This document shows positions 37,101 through 44,825 of a DNA stretch of 64,000 nucleotides, piece after piece; positions within the stretch are counted from its first letter, which is position 1; the number at the start of each line of letters is the position of its first letter. The DNA is taken from positions 310,001-374,000 of the forward strand of contig NZ_JACGWT010000005.1 of NCBI RefSeq assembly GCF_014137855.1, given 5' to 3'. Origin of the DNA: Microlunatus kandeliicorticis. GTDB taxonomy: Bacteria; Actinomycetota; Actinomycetes; Propionibacteriales; Propionibacteriaceae. The position numbers were made by a program, and so were the translations under genes. The notes under the pieces were generated by a model that was not told the DNA's origin, made no database searches, and saw only the letters and a program-made list of their open reading frames with translations.

Positions 37101-37517
37101 CTCGCCGGCCACCGCGGAGAACCGCCGGAGCAGCGCGAAGCAGAACGCGTGGAAGGTCATGGCCAGCGGGGTCAGCGTCGACCGGCCCAGCCGGGCGGCG
37201 ATCCGGGTGCGGAGGTCGGCGGCGGCGCGCCGCGAGAAGGTCAGCGCCAGCACGGCGTCCGGGGCCAGGCCGCGCCGGTCGATCCGGTCGACCACGGCCT
37301 CGACCAGCGTGGTCGTCTTCCCGGTGCCGGGGCCGGCGAGCACCAGCAACGGGCCGGACGGGTGGGCGACCACGGCCCGCTGCGCGGCGTCGAGCTCGGG
37401 CGCGGGACGCCGGACGTCGGCGGTGCGGACCAGCTCGTAGGCGGGTGCCGCGGCGCCGCGCTCGCGCCCGGCCTCCGCTGTTCCCGTCCGACCCGCGCCG
37501 ACCCCCGTGCTCACCAC
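34101..37517 (-). CDS. adnA: AdnA-type helicase-nuclease subunit
   Basis: UvrD-like protein of 1,138 residues with a C-terminal RecB-type nuclease. Walker A is in LVLAGPGTGKTTTLVEAVV, motif II in CVFVDEYQDTDPAQVKLL, motif V in LLTAHRAKGLEWPLVVVA and motif VI in LFYVACTRSRRRLV. The nuclease has GTADRVERD and RIRIVDFKTGRRAP. Four cysteines, one in VLDCPRQWFLARR and three in PSCRYCPFRASCP, are placed like the iron-sulfur staple of AddB/Cas4-type nucleases. It is upstream of adnB with a GTGA overlap. Start GTG 37517 (or the adjacent GTG 37514). Confidence 0.92.
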   Translation of the reverse strand: MVSTGVGAGRTGTAEAGRERGAAAPAYELVRTADVRRPAPELDAAQRAVVAHPSGPLLVLAGPGTGKTTTLVEAVVDRIDRRGLAPDAVLALTFSRRAAADLRTRIAARLGRSTLTPLAMTFHAFCFALLRRFSAVAGEVVPGRPEPDGISRLRLLTAPEQEFRVRETLAGSPEYGRVDWPPSVDRAFPTRGFAAEVRAVLAKTRQLGMDPEDLVDAGLAAGRPEWSAVGQFFDEYLDVLDAEQVLDYAELVHRCRILLSDPEVLATLRAEIGCVFVDEYQDTDPAQVKLLQAIAGQGRDVIAFGDPDQSIYGFRGAEARGILDFPERFPTRSGRPATVLALGTTRRFGREILEATRRIAVRLGMPRSLPAEVFTDFRHPRPDPAAPRGRVEVMTCASAGAEADQIADLLRRAHLHDGLGWDEMAVLVRSGRQTIPALSRALVAAGVPVEVAGDEIPLVAELAVRPLLVALSVAAGRCSDRVPGAAAPSAGGDLTGEQAQLLLTSPLGGLDSLGVRRLGRVLRRAEVELLAGTGLPRPSDELLQRALADPDVLDELPEADLDRPEVVAARALARLLAETAGTIAAGGTAEQALWQLWTGTDWPERLQRRAAGGGDQARRADRDLDAVCALFAIASRSEEVAGLRGVTGFLAEVQAQEIPADPRTESELRGTAVRLLTAHRAKGLEWPLVVVASVQEGSWPDVRRRGSLLEADRLSRTGLAELVPTAQRIAEERRLFYVACTRSRRRLVVSAVEGTEGEGDQPSRFLAELEVPVRRLSGRPARPLTLPALVGELRRISTDPDTVPALREAAAQRLARLADAVDDEGRPLAPGADPARWWGMAELTEVGRPVLAPDVPVQLSGSQLASVLDCPRQWFLARRAAAESSRSTAASFGSVVHVLAEFGADFGTGDDPDRTAARQQVSDHLESVWDQLDFDANWLSDVERIEAESAYERFVAWQEAQTDRTLLGTEVPFACELELDGERMRLTGTADRVERDAAGRIRIVDFKTGRRAPTGAEVAVQDQLGVYQLAVAQGAFRDVTGDDHRCGGAELVYLRLPDGETGLPKVFGQASLEDVPFPHGAPDPADGTAHPTWVHRRLAEAAAVIRSERFVARPGPSCRYCPFRASCPARTEGRMVVA

Positions 37518-37529
37518 CCGGTCATTGGA

Positions 37530-39386
37530 TCAAACGGCACCGACACCGCCCGGTCGACCCGCGGCGCCCGCGGGATCCGGGCCACCCGGACCGGCGGAAC
37601 CGGGCCGGTCGGGGCCCGGCTCCGGAGCCGCGCCGGTCGGGACGTCCTCCTCGACCGCGCGGAGGATCACCAGGAACGCGGCGGCCACCAGCGCGGTGCC
37701 GAGCACCAGGTCGCCGAGCTCGGCGTAGACGTCGGGGTCGGCGACGTTGACCGCGCTGCGGGCCAGCGCGGCATAGCCCACCACCAGCAGGCCGAGCAGG
37801 GTCTTGGCCAGCGCGAGCAGCACCCGGCTCGCGGCCGGCAGCCGGCGGCTCGACCGGTTCGCCCACTCCGACCCGGTCAGCAGGTCCCAGAACACGCCGA
37901 AGACGACCAGGGCGACCCCGGACACCCCGAGCGCCGCGCCGAGCGGGTCGGCGAGCACGTCGCGGGCCGAGAACAGCGCCGAGAGCACCAGCGCGGTGGC
38001 GAGCTGGACCGCGCACCGCGGGGTGAGCCGGTGGCGCAGCCACGCCGAGACCCCGATCACCAGCACCGCCAGCGTCCCCACCAGGTTGAGCAGGTCGGGG
38101 TCGAGGGTGGTCGGCCAGCGGAAGCCGGTGAGGAACCGGCTGCTCAGCCCGACCAGCACCACCCCGGTCAGCCCGAGCACCAGGCCCTGGCGGACGTCGC
38201 GGCGGCGGGCACGGCGGAAGCCGAGCAGCACCAGCACCACGCCGAGCACCAGCCGCGAGCCCGACGAGAGCGCGGTCAGCCCTGGCAGGTCGACGCTGCC
38301 GGTGACGCCGCTGAGCACCAGCACGCCGAGCGCACGGACGATGATCACCACGCTGGCCACCACCCCGAGTCCGGCCAGGGCCACCCCGACCGGGAGGCCG
38401 ATCCGGTTCGCCTGCTCGGGCAGCTGCTCGGCGGTGCCGGCCGCCGGCCGTCCGGCGATCCTGATCACCGTCAGCCCGACGCCGGCGAGCAGTCCGGCGA
38501 CGGCGAGCGTGGTGATCACCGTGGCCGGCCCGTCGGCCACCGGGTCCCAGCCGAGCAGCTGGACGACGGCCTGGGTGAGCCGGACCGCCGCGACCGCGCC
38601 GAGCACCAGGTAGGCCCAGCGCCGGCCGGAGACCCGGGCAGCCTGGGTGCCGGCCTGCACGGTCAGTCCGACGGTCAGCTCGGCCACCGACAGCCCGGCG
38701 GCGATCATGACCGGGACGGCGAGCAGCGCCGAGTCCTGGATCGAGGTGGCGACCAGCAGCGGGACGGCGTCGTAGCCCAGCGCCTGACCGGTGGCGACGA
38801 GCCCGCTGGTCAGCGGCCCGGCGGCGACGCCGATCCCGAGCACCGCCAGCACCGCCGGGAACTCCCACCAGGCCGGGCGTCGCGGGGCCCGCAGGACGAC
38901 CAGCACGAGCAGCACGATGATCAGGCCCAGCGGCACCACCGGGCTGAGCCGGGCCAGCCCGTCGGCCTGGACCAGGCCGAAAAATCCCCACAGCAGCAGG
39001 GTTCCCACCGAGATCAGGGTGCCCAGCGTGCGCAGCCACCACGGGGCGTGCAGCGCCGCCGTCTGGACCAGCGCGAGCAGCACGATGATCGACAACAGCA
39101 GCGGCCAGACCGTCGCACGCGGGAGCACCGCCTCCTGGGCCTCGATCGTGAACAGCGGCAGGGTCGCGCGGAGCAGCGGCGAGGTGATCGCCAGCAGCGC
39201 GGACAGCACGCAACAGCCGAGCGCCACCGCGACCACGCTGCGCCAGCCCGGCGGCCAGTCGTGGGCGCGCGGGCGGCCGTCGCGGACGGGGTCGACGACC
39301 GCCCGCCGGACGACGACGCCGACGAACCGGCGGGTCCGGTCGACGACCCGGCCGGCGGCCGGGTCGCGCGTCACCGGCGTGCTCAC
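37530..39386 (-). CDS. Polytopic membrane protein of unknown function
   Basis: Protein of 618 residues with an N-terminal cytoplasmic stretch of about 50 residues and then roughly 13-14 hydrophobic segments (for example VVAVALGCCVLSALLAI, LGLIIVLLVLVVL, FLVILRAVEE). The tail is Pro/Gly rich. I recognise no transporter signature, catalytic motif or conserved charged residues inside the membrane segments. GTG 39386 overlaps the stop of the beta-propeller protein gene, so the two are co-expressed and may act together at the membrane. Confidence 0.75.
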   Translation of the reverse strand: MSTPVTRDPAAGRVVDRTRRFVGVVVRRAVVDPVRDGRPRAHDWPPGWRSVVAVALGCCVLSALLAITSPLLRATLPLFTIEAQEAVLPRATVWPLLLSIIVLLALVQTAALHAPWWLRTLGTLISVGTLLLWGFFGLVQADGLARLSPVVPLGLIIVLLVLVVLRAPRRPAWWEFPAVLAVLGIGVAAGPLTSGLVATGQALGYDAVPLLVATSIQDSALLAVPVMIAAGLSVAELTVGLTVQAGTQAARVSGRRWAYLVLGAVAAVRLTQAVVQLLGWDPVADGPATVITTLAVAGLLAGVGLTVIRIAGRPAAGTAEQLPEQANRIGLPVGVALAGLGVVASVVIIVRALGVLVLSGVTGSVDLPGLTALSSGSRLVLGVVLVLLGFRRARRRDVRQGLVLGLTGVVLVGLSSRFLTGFRWPTTLDPDLLNLVGTLAVLVIGVSAWLRHRLTPRCAVQLATALVLSALFSARDVLADPLGAALGVSGVALVVFGVFWDLLTGSEWANRSSRRLPAASRVLLALAKTLLGLLVVGYAALARSAVNVADPDVYAELGDLVLGTALVAAAFLVILRAVEEDVPTGAAPEPGPDRPGSAGPGGPDPAGAAGRPGGVGAV

Positions 39387-41323
39387 GTGATCACCTGGAC
39401 GGCACCGAAGACCGAGGACGTCATGATCACGCCGTCGCCGGCCCGCACCAGCGTCCGGGTCTCGTCGGCGCGGGCCGGGGCGACCGGTACCCGGGCGACC
39501 GTCCGGCCGTCCCCGGTGATCACCAGCAGCGCGTCACCGGACAGCCCGGCCACCGCCGTCCCGTCACCGACGGCGGTGGACAGCGGCGGAGCGGTCCAGC
39601 GCGGGGTGCCGTCGAGCCCGAGACCGGTGGTGGTCCGGTCGGTGCCGGCGACGACCGTCCCACCGAGCCCGACCAGCGACCGGACCAGGTCGGCGTGCGG
39701 CCAGCGCCAGCGCAGTCTCCCGTCGGCCAGCGACCGTCCCTCCAGCGTGCTGGCGTCGTCGGTGACCAGCAGCCCGTCGGCGGTGGTCATCCGGGACACA
39801 CCGGGCTCCTGCGCCGTCCACCGCACCGTCCCGTCGGCGACCGCGAGCGCGGTCAGCGTGCCGGAGCGGTCGGCGACCAGCAGCTGCGCCCCGTCGGTGA
39901 CCGGGGGCGCCGACGGGTCGGCCCCCACGTCGTGGCGCCAGCGCACCCGCCCGGTCCGCGGGTCGACCATGATCACCGTGCCGGCCGCGGTGGTGACGGC
40001 CAGGTCGCCCCCGACCGCCAGTCCCGGCAGCGTGATCGCGTCCGGGACCGCCAGCGTCCAGCGGCGCAGGCCGTCGGTGCCGTAGCCGACCAGCTCGCGC
40101 CCGGTGGTGGCGACCACCACCGCCGACCCGAGCGCCGTGATCATGGTCGGCAGCCCGCCCGGGTGCAGCCGGCGGACCAGCAGCAGGTCCTCGGTGCGGG
40201 GGGTGGTGATGATCACGTCGCGACCCTGCACGACCGGACGCGCCAGCAGTCCGGTGGCGGTGACCGCGGCGGACTGCTGGGTGACCGCGACGCCGAGCGA
40301 GCCGGGGTCGGCGCCGCCCTCGACCGAGCGCAGCGGCAGGGTGCGCGCCCGCCAGCGGGCAGGGTCGCCCCAGGGGTCGGTACCGGTCGCGGTGACCGGG
40401 ATCTGCGGGAGCGCGGTGCGGGGGGCGAAGCGCTCGGTGCTGCCGACGTCCTGTCCGGCCGCGGAGCTGCGGTCCGCCAGCTGCACCGCACCCTCCCGGC
40501 GGCACCAGGTGCGGGTGAGCCGGTGCGGCGCCGTGTCCCCGGAGCCGGCGAAGGTCAGCGTCCCGGTGACCTGCAGGCAGCCGGTGCCGGCCGCGGCCGC
40601 GGACATCGAGGCGGTGTAGGTGCGGCCCGCCCCGGCGCTCCCCCGGCTGGTCCAGCGGTCACCGGGCTCCGGTTCGGCGGGCAGCTCGCGCAGCCCCGGG
40701 TCGAAGGTGGTGAGCCCGTCCGGCCCGCTGTCCAGCACCAGCTCGACCCCTCGGTCGACCCGGTAGAACCGGCTGCGCTGGGCGTCGGGCCGGGTGGTCG
40801 GGTCGGTTCCGGCGAGCCCGACCGGGGTCGAGGTCACCCGCCAGACCCGGGCCGGCGAGCGGGTGTCGCGGATGCCCAGGGCGGTCAGCAGCTGCACACC
40901 CACCTGGTTGCCGAGGGTCTGGGTGGCCTCGACCCCGCCCAGCCGGGCCGACTCGACCACCGCGACCGTGCGGTCGGTGCCGGCCGGGGTCGTCGACTCG
41001 ACCACCGAGGTCCAGGCGGCCCCGTCGGCGGGCAGGTAGTCGCTGCTCGGCGCCTCACCGCCCGCCCCGGCGCGAGCAGCCACCCCGAGACCGGCGGCGA
41101 CCAGCACGAGCACCAGCGCGACGGTGACCGGCGGCAGCAGCCGGTGCCGGAGTGCGGTGCGCCGGTTCTCCGGCCGGTGCGACGGCCGGGTCGGCGACCC
41201 GGTCGGCGGGCCCCAGCCGGGTGACGGGTCGAGCTCGCTCCCCGCGGCGGGCATCCGTGACCAGTCCTGCACCGGGAACGGCGCCCAGGGCGTCGGCTGG
41301 TCGTCGCCGGAGCCCGCGGTCAT
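39383..41323 (-). CDS. Membrane-anchored PQQ-type beta-propeller protein
   Basis: Protein of 646 residues with one transmembrane helix (VTVALVLVLVAAGLGVAA near residue 75), then a large extracytoplasmic domain. The C-terminal 300 residues contain repeated blades of the PQQ/WD type, e.g. VIMVDPRTGRVRWRHDVG, LTALAVADGTVRWTAQ, EGRSLADGRLRWRW and LGLDGTPRWTA. No cofactor-binding or dehydrogenase residues are evident, so a scaffold role is more likely than an enzyme. It resembles Rv3212-type proteins. ATG 41323 has GAGGGG upstream and starts four bases after the serB stop. Confidence 0.8.
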   Translation of the reverse strand: MTAGSGDDQPTPWAPFPVQDWSRMPAAGSELDPSPGWGPPTGSPTRPSHRPENRRTALRHRLLPPVTVALVLVLVAAGLGVAARAGAGGEAPSSDYLPADGAAWTSVVESTTPAGTDRTVAVVESARLGGVEATQTLGNQVGVQLLTALGIRDTRSPARVWRVTSTPVGLAGTDPTTRPDAQRSRFYRVDRGVELVLDSGPDGLTTFDPGLRELPAEPEPGDRWTSRGSAGAGRTYTASMSAAAAGTGCLQVTGTLTFAGSGDTAPHRLTRTWCRREGAVQLADRSSAAGQDVGSTERFAPRTALPQIPVTATGTDPWGDPARWRARTLPLRSVEGGADPGSLGVAVTQQSAAVTATGLLARPVVQGRDVIITTPRTEDLLLVRRLHPGGLPTMITALGSAVVVATTGRELVGYGTDGLRRWTLAVPDAITLPGLAVGGDLAVTTAAGTVIMVDPRTGRVRWRHDVGADPSAPPVTDGAQLLVADRSGTLTALAVADGTVRWTAQEPGVSRMTTADGLLVTDDASTLEGRSLADGRLRWRWPHADLVRSLVGLGGTVVAGTDRTTTGLGLDGTPRWTAPPLSTAVGDGTAVAGLSGDALLVITGDGRTVARVPVAPARADETRTLVRAGDGVIMTSSVFGAVQVIT

Positions 41324-41327
41324 CCGC

Positions 41328-42554
41328 TCACCCCTCGTCGCTGCGGTCCACGTCGGCGCCGCGGATGCCGAGCATGAAGAGGATCGCGTCAAGATAGGGC
41401 ACCGAGACGGTGGTGTCGGCCTGTCTACGGACCACCGGCTTGGCGTTGAACGCGATGCCGAGCCCAGCGGCGGCGAGCATGTCGAGGTCGTTGGCGCCGT
41501 CGCCGACCGCGACGGTCTGGGTCAGCGGGACGCCCTCGGCCGCGGCGATCTCGGCCAGCAGTTCGGCCTTGCGGGCGCGGTCGACCACCCGCCCGACCAC
41601 CCGTCCGGTGAGCCGGCCGTCGACCACCTCGAGGCGGTTGGCGTAGGCGTGGTCGAGCCCCAGCTCGGCGGCCAGCGCGTCGGTGAACGGCGTGAACCCC
41701 CCGCTGACGACGCCCACGGCGAAGCCGAGCCGCTGCAGCGTCCGGACGAAGGTGCGGGCGCCCGGGGTCAGCCGGATCCGGCGCCGCACCCGCTCGATCG
41801 CGTCCTCGTCGAGCCCGGCGAGCAGCGCCACCCGCTCGGTCAGCGAGTCGGTGAAGTCGAGCTCGCCGGCCATCGCCCGGTCGGTGATCGCCCGGACCCG
41901 GTCGCGGCAGCCGGCCTCGTCGGCGAGCAGCTCGATCACCTCGTCGGTGATCAGGGTGGAGTCGACGTCCATGACCACCAGCCGCTTGGCCCGGCGCTCG
42001 AGCCCGTTGACCTGGACGGCGATGTCGCAGCCGTGCTCGCCGGCCACCTCGACCAGCGCCCGGCGCATCCGCTCGACGTCGCCGGCGATCACCACCAGGT
42101 CGTAGGCGGTGACCGGGTCGGTGGCCAGCCGGACGATCCGGTCGATGTTGCCGCCGGTGCCGGCCACCGCGTCGGCCACGGCGGCCAGCACCGCCGGCCC
42201 GAGCCGTTCGCCGAGCACGGTGATCGCGTGCCGGCGGAGGTTGGCCCGTTGCGAGCGGCGCTCGACCTGCTCGAAGTCGACGGCCAGGCCGTGGGTGAAC
42301 CCCCAGAACAGGACGTCGCGGACCAGCGCCTCGTCGGCGCCGTCGAGCCGGACCAGGACGTCCAGGGTGAGCCGCTCGCGGACCACCAGCTGCTCCATGT
42401 CCTCGACCTGCGCGCCGGCCTCGGCCACCAGCCGGAGCAGGTCCGCGGTCAGCCGGGGACGGTCGCGGCCGGAGACCCGGATCAGCAGCGGCGACCGCGG
42501 ACCGGCCGCAGGCTCACCGGCCGTGCGGGCGGGGTCGGCGGTGTGGTCGGTCAT
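41328..42554 (-). CDS. serB: Phosphoserine phosphatase SerB (ACT-ACT-HAD)
   Basis: Last enzyme of serine biosynthesis. The 408-residue product has two N-terminal ACT-type regulatory domains (LLIRVSGRDRPRLTADLLRL and HAITVLGERLGPAVLAAV). A HAD phosphatase domain follows: nucleophile motif VVMDVDSTLITDEVIELLA near residue 195, VGVVSGGFTPFTDAL with the motif II Ser, and VAVGDGANDLDMLAAAGLGIAF with motif IV. The layout matches mycobacterial SerB2. ATG 42554 overlaps the pirin gene stop (ATGA). Confidence 0.95.
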   Translation of the reverse strand: MTDHTADPARTAGEPAAGPRSPLLIRVSGRDRPRLTADLLRLVAEAGAQVEDMEQLVVRERLTLDVLVRLDGADEALVRDVLFWGFTHGLAVDFEQVERRSQRANLRRHAITVLGERLGPAVLAAVADAVAGTGGNIDRIVRLATDPVTAYDLVVIAGDVERMRRALVEVAGEHGCDIAVQVNGLERRAKRLVVMDVDSTLITDEVIELLADEAGCRDRVRAITDRAMAGELDFTDSLTERVALLAGLDEDAIERVRRRIRLTPGARTFVRTLQRLGFAVGVVSGGFTPFTDALAAELGLDHAYANRLEVVDGRLTGRVVGRVVDRARKAELLAEIAAAEGVPLTQTVAVGDGANDLDMLAAAGLGIAFNAKPVVRRQADTTVSVPYLDAILFMLGIRGADVDRSDEG

Positions 42555-43303
42555 CGGAGCTCCCAGACCAGCAGCTCGCTGTCCCGGCGACCGGTCAGCC
42601 GGAGCGCGGCCGGCCCTTCGACGCGGAGGCTGTCGCCGCTGTCGAGCCGTCCGGCCCCCTCCACCCCGACAGCACCGCGGGCGACAAACAGGTGCACCCG
42701 GGGCGCCTCGGGCAGCACCCGGCGCTCCCCCGTCCCGAGCCGGGTGACCCACAGCGTGCTGCCCTCGGCACCCAGATCGATCGCCGCGTCCGGGTGCCGG
42801 CCGGAGGCCACCGGGACCCAGCCGGCGGCGAGGTCGGCGTCGGCGACGAGACGCTGGGCGTAGGACGGCTCCCGCCCGGGCTCGTCGGGGCGCAGCCACA
42901 TCTGGACGAAGTGCACCGGCTCGGTCACCCGGTCCGGGTCGAGCCGCCAGCCGGAGGCGTCGCGGTAGGCGTCGGCACGCTCGGCGTGGCTGATCCCGCG
43001 CCCGGCCGACATCCGCTGCGCCAGCCCGGGGTGGACGACGCCGCTGCGGCCCTCGGTGTCGGTGTGCGCGAGCGCCCCGGAGAGCACCCAGGTGACGATC
43101 TCGGCGTCGCGGTGCGGGTGCAGGTCGAATCCGGTCCCGGCCGCCACCTGCTCCTCGTTGTGCACGAGCAGCGGGCCGAAGCCGACGTTGGCCGGGTCGT
43201 AGTGGGCGCCGAAGGAGAAGCTGTGCCGGCTGCTCACCCAGGACGTGCTGGTGCGGAACCGCTCGCCCGAGCGCAGCACCTGCAGTCGGGGGTCCTGACG
43301 CAC
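42551..43303 (-). CDS. Pirin family protein
   Basis: Bicupin of 250 residues. The N-terminal cupin shows the metal-binding set HPHRDAEIVTWVLSGALAHTDTEG and SAGRGISHAER, which gives the His/His/His/Glu site of pirins; family members can be quercetinases or redox-sensing partners. The C-terminal cupin is degenerate. On the minus strand TACGGT lies six bases before GTG 43303, predicting a leaderless start. It is first in a pirin-serB-PQQ-membrane protein operon. Confidence 0.9.
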   Translation of the reverse strand: MRQDPRLQVLRSGERFRTSTSWVSSRHSFSFGAHYDPANVGFGPLLVHNEEQVAAGTGFDLHPHRDAEIVTWVLSGALAHTDTEGRSGVVHPGLAQRMSAGRGISHAERADAYRDASGWRLDPDRVTEPVHFVQMWLRPDEPGREPSYAQRLVADADLAAGWVPVASGRHPDAAIDLGAEGSTLWVTRLGTGERRVLPEAPRVHLFVARGAVGVEGAGRLDSGDSLRVEGPAALRLTGRRDSELLVWELR

Positions 43304-43383
43304 CCGGTCACCGTAACCAGCGAGCCCGGGCCGGGCCAGGCGATCTCACCCGTCCCGTGCGGGGCGGCGCCTACGCTGGCGGC

Positions 43384-43896
43384 GTGTGGGGACGACGTCC
43401 GAAGCCCGAGCAGCCGGGCCCTGGTCAGGAATCGGTGTGGGACTACCCGCGGCCGCCGGCGCTCCGGCCGGCCGGGCAGCACGTGGTCGTGGTGCTCGGT
43501 GGGGTGCGGGTCTGCACCACCGACGCGGCGCTCCAGGTGCTCGAGACCTCGCACCCGCCGACCTACTACCTGCCGCGGACCGACTTCGTCGAGGGCTCAC
43601 TGCGCCCGGCCCCGGGCCACTCGTTCTGCGAGTGGAAGGGCCAGGCCTCCTATCTCGACGTGGTCGGCGGCGAGCACGGTGAGGTGGTGGCCGCGCAGGC
43701 CGCCTGGTACTACCCCAGCCCGACCGCTCCGTTCGCCGCGCTGGTCGACCACGTCGCGCTCTACCCGGGCCGGATGGACCAGTGCCTGGTCGACGGCGAG
43801 GTGGTCCGACCGCAGCCGGGCGGCTTCTACGGCGGGTGGGTGACCGACCGGGTGGTCGGGCCCTTCAAGGGCGGGCCGGGCAGCACGGGCTGGTGA
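43384..43896 (+). CDS. DUF427 domain protein
   Basis: Protein of 170 residues. The DUF427 fold is recognised from VVVVLGGVRVCTTDAALQVLETSHPPTYYLPR, FCEWKGQASYLDVV and AAWYYPSPTAPFAALVDHVALYPGRMD. The family function is unknown. TACGCT at 43372-43377 ends six bases before GTG 43384, predicting leaderless translation. Its stop overlaps the start of the alkyltransferase-like gene (GTGA), so the two are co-transcribed. Confidence 0.9.
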   Translation: MWGRRPKPEQPGPGQESVWDYPRPPALRPAGQHVVVVLGGVRVCTTDAALQVLETSHPPTYYLPRTDFVEGSLRPAPGHSFCEWKGQASYLDVVGGEHGEVVAAQAAWYYPSPTAPFAALVDHVALYPGRMDQCLVDGEVVRPQPGGFYGGWVTDRVVGPFKGGPGSTGW

Positions 43897-44240
43897 GTCC
43901 CTCGTCGCCGCCCGACCGGACGGGCCCCGACGGCGCCGACGAGCGCCGGGAGCGGTACGCCGAGACGGTGCTGGCCGCGGTCGAGCAGGTCCCGCAGGGA
44001 CGGGCCACCACCTACGGCGCGCTGGCCGCGCTCGTCGCCGACGAGCTCGGCTGGGGCGGACCCCGCCAGGTCGGTGCGGTGCTGGCCCGGCACGGGGCCG
44101 CGGTGTGCTGGTGGCGGGTCGTGCGGGCCGACGGCCGCCCGGCCCGGGGACACGAGACCGAGGCGCTGCGCCGGCTGGCGGCCGAGGGCGTCCCGCTCCG
44201 CGACGACCGGGTCGCGCTGGCCCGGTGCCGCTGGCCCTGA
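43893..44240 (+). CDS. Alkyltransferase-like protein (MGMT fold without the catalytic Cys)
   Basis: Small protein of 115 residues with the winged-helix DNA-binding part of O6-alkylguanine-DNA alkyltransferases: [16 protein letters not shown], then RQVGAVLAR. Where active MGMT has PCHRV, this protein has [10 protein letters not shown], so the reactive Cys position is Trp. That is the hallmark of alkyltransferase-like (ATL) proteins, which mark O6-alkylguanine for nucleotide excision repair instead of removing the alkyl group. GTG 43893 overlaps the DUF427 stop. Confidence 0.85.
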   Translation: MSPSSPPDRTGPDGADERRERYAETVLAAVEQVPQGRATTYGALAALVADELGWGGPRQVGAVLARHGAAVCWWRVVRADGRPARGHETEALRRLAAEGVPLRDDRVALARCRWP

Positions 44241-44461
44241 CCGCTCCGGCGCTCCCGAGCCCGATCCCGTCGTCGAATCCCGGTGTCACCAGGCGCGACG
44301 CCTGCGGAAAACCACGGAAAACCGGAAGAAGGCCGGACGGTGGTTACGCAGCGGCGCCAACTTGTGCCAGGCTAGGCCTGCTGTTTGCAAGTCTCTGTGT
44401 CGTGGTTCGTGCTACGCCCGGTGTACTTCATGGGCGTCACCCGTGTTTCGCCCGACAGCAA

Positions 44462-44486
44462 TCGAAGCCGTGAGGTGCGGCTTCGA
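44462..44486 (+). promoter_or_regulatory. Hairpin in the cold-shock gene 5' leader
   Basis: TCGAAGCCG at 44462-44470 pairs with CGGCTTCGA at 44478-44486 around the loop TGAGGTG, ending 25 bases before the ATG and just upstream of the GGGAG ribosome binding site. The 271 bases between the ATL gene and this ATG contain no ORF; a long structured leader is typical of cold-shock mRNAs. Confidence 0.55.
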
Positions 44487-44511
44487 ACGCCAGATGCTTA
44501 GGGAGATTTTC

Positions 44512-44715
44512 ATGGCGCAGGGAACCGTCAAGTGGTTCAACGCTGAGAAGGGCTACGGCTTCATCGCCGTGGACGGCGGCGGCCCGGACGTTTTCGTCCA
44601 CTACAGCGCGATCGACTCGTCCGGCTTCCGGACCCTCGACGAGGGCCAGCGGGTCGAGTTCGAGACGACGCAGGGCCCGAAGGGCCCGCAGGCCGACCAG
44701 GTCCACGCGATCTGA
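44512..44715 (+). CDS. Cold shock protein (CspA family)
   Basis: Single cold-shock domain of 67 residues that binds single-stranded RNA/DNA. RNP1 is KGYGFIAV and RNP2 is VFVHYSAI, preceded by the invariant [11 protein letters not shown]. Length and sequence are typical of actinobacterial CspA. ATG 44512 has GGGAG six bases upstream. Monocistronic, ending at a strong hairpin. Confidence 0.96.
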   Translation: MAQGTVKWFNAEKGYGFIAVDGGGPDVFVHYSAIDSSGFRTLDEGQRVEFETTQGPKGPQADQVHAI

Positions 44716-44746
44716 GGTCGACCGACTGAGTCTTCGGACGAACGCC

Positions 44747-44778
44747 GACGCCCCCGCACCGTGAGGTGCGGGGGCGTC
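44747..44778. terminator. 14-bp hairpin, probable bidirectional terminator
   Basis: GACGCCCCCGCACC at 44747-44760 and its exact complement at 44765-44778 flank a GTGA loop. It lies 31 bases after the cold-shock gene and 47 bases beyond the stop of the convergent GntR gene, so it can serve both. Confidence 0.75.
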
Positions 44779-44825
44779 GTCGCGTTCCGGGGGCCCGCTC
44801 CCCGCGGACGCCGACGCCCGAGACC

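Noticed and set aside
36270-40085. 1,271-residue open frame spanning adnA and the membrane protein on the opposite strand
   Set aside because: It crosses two real genes and their junction, and is rich in His, Gln, Arg and Asp with no motif; a GC-skew artefact.
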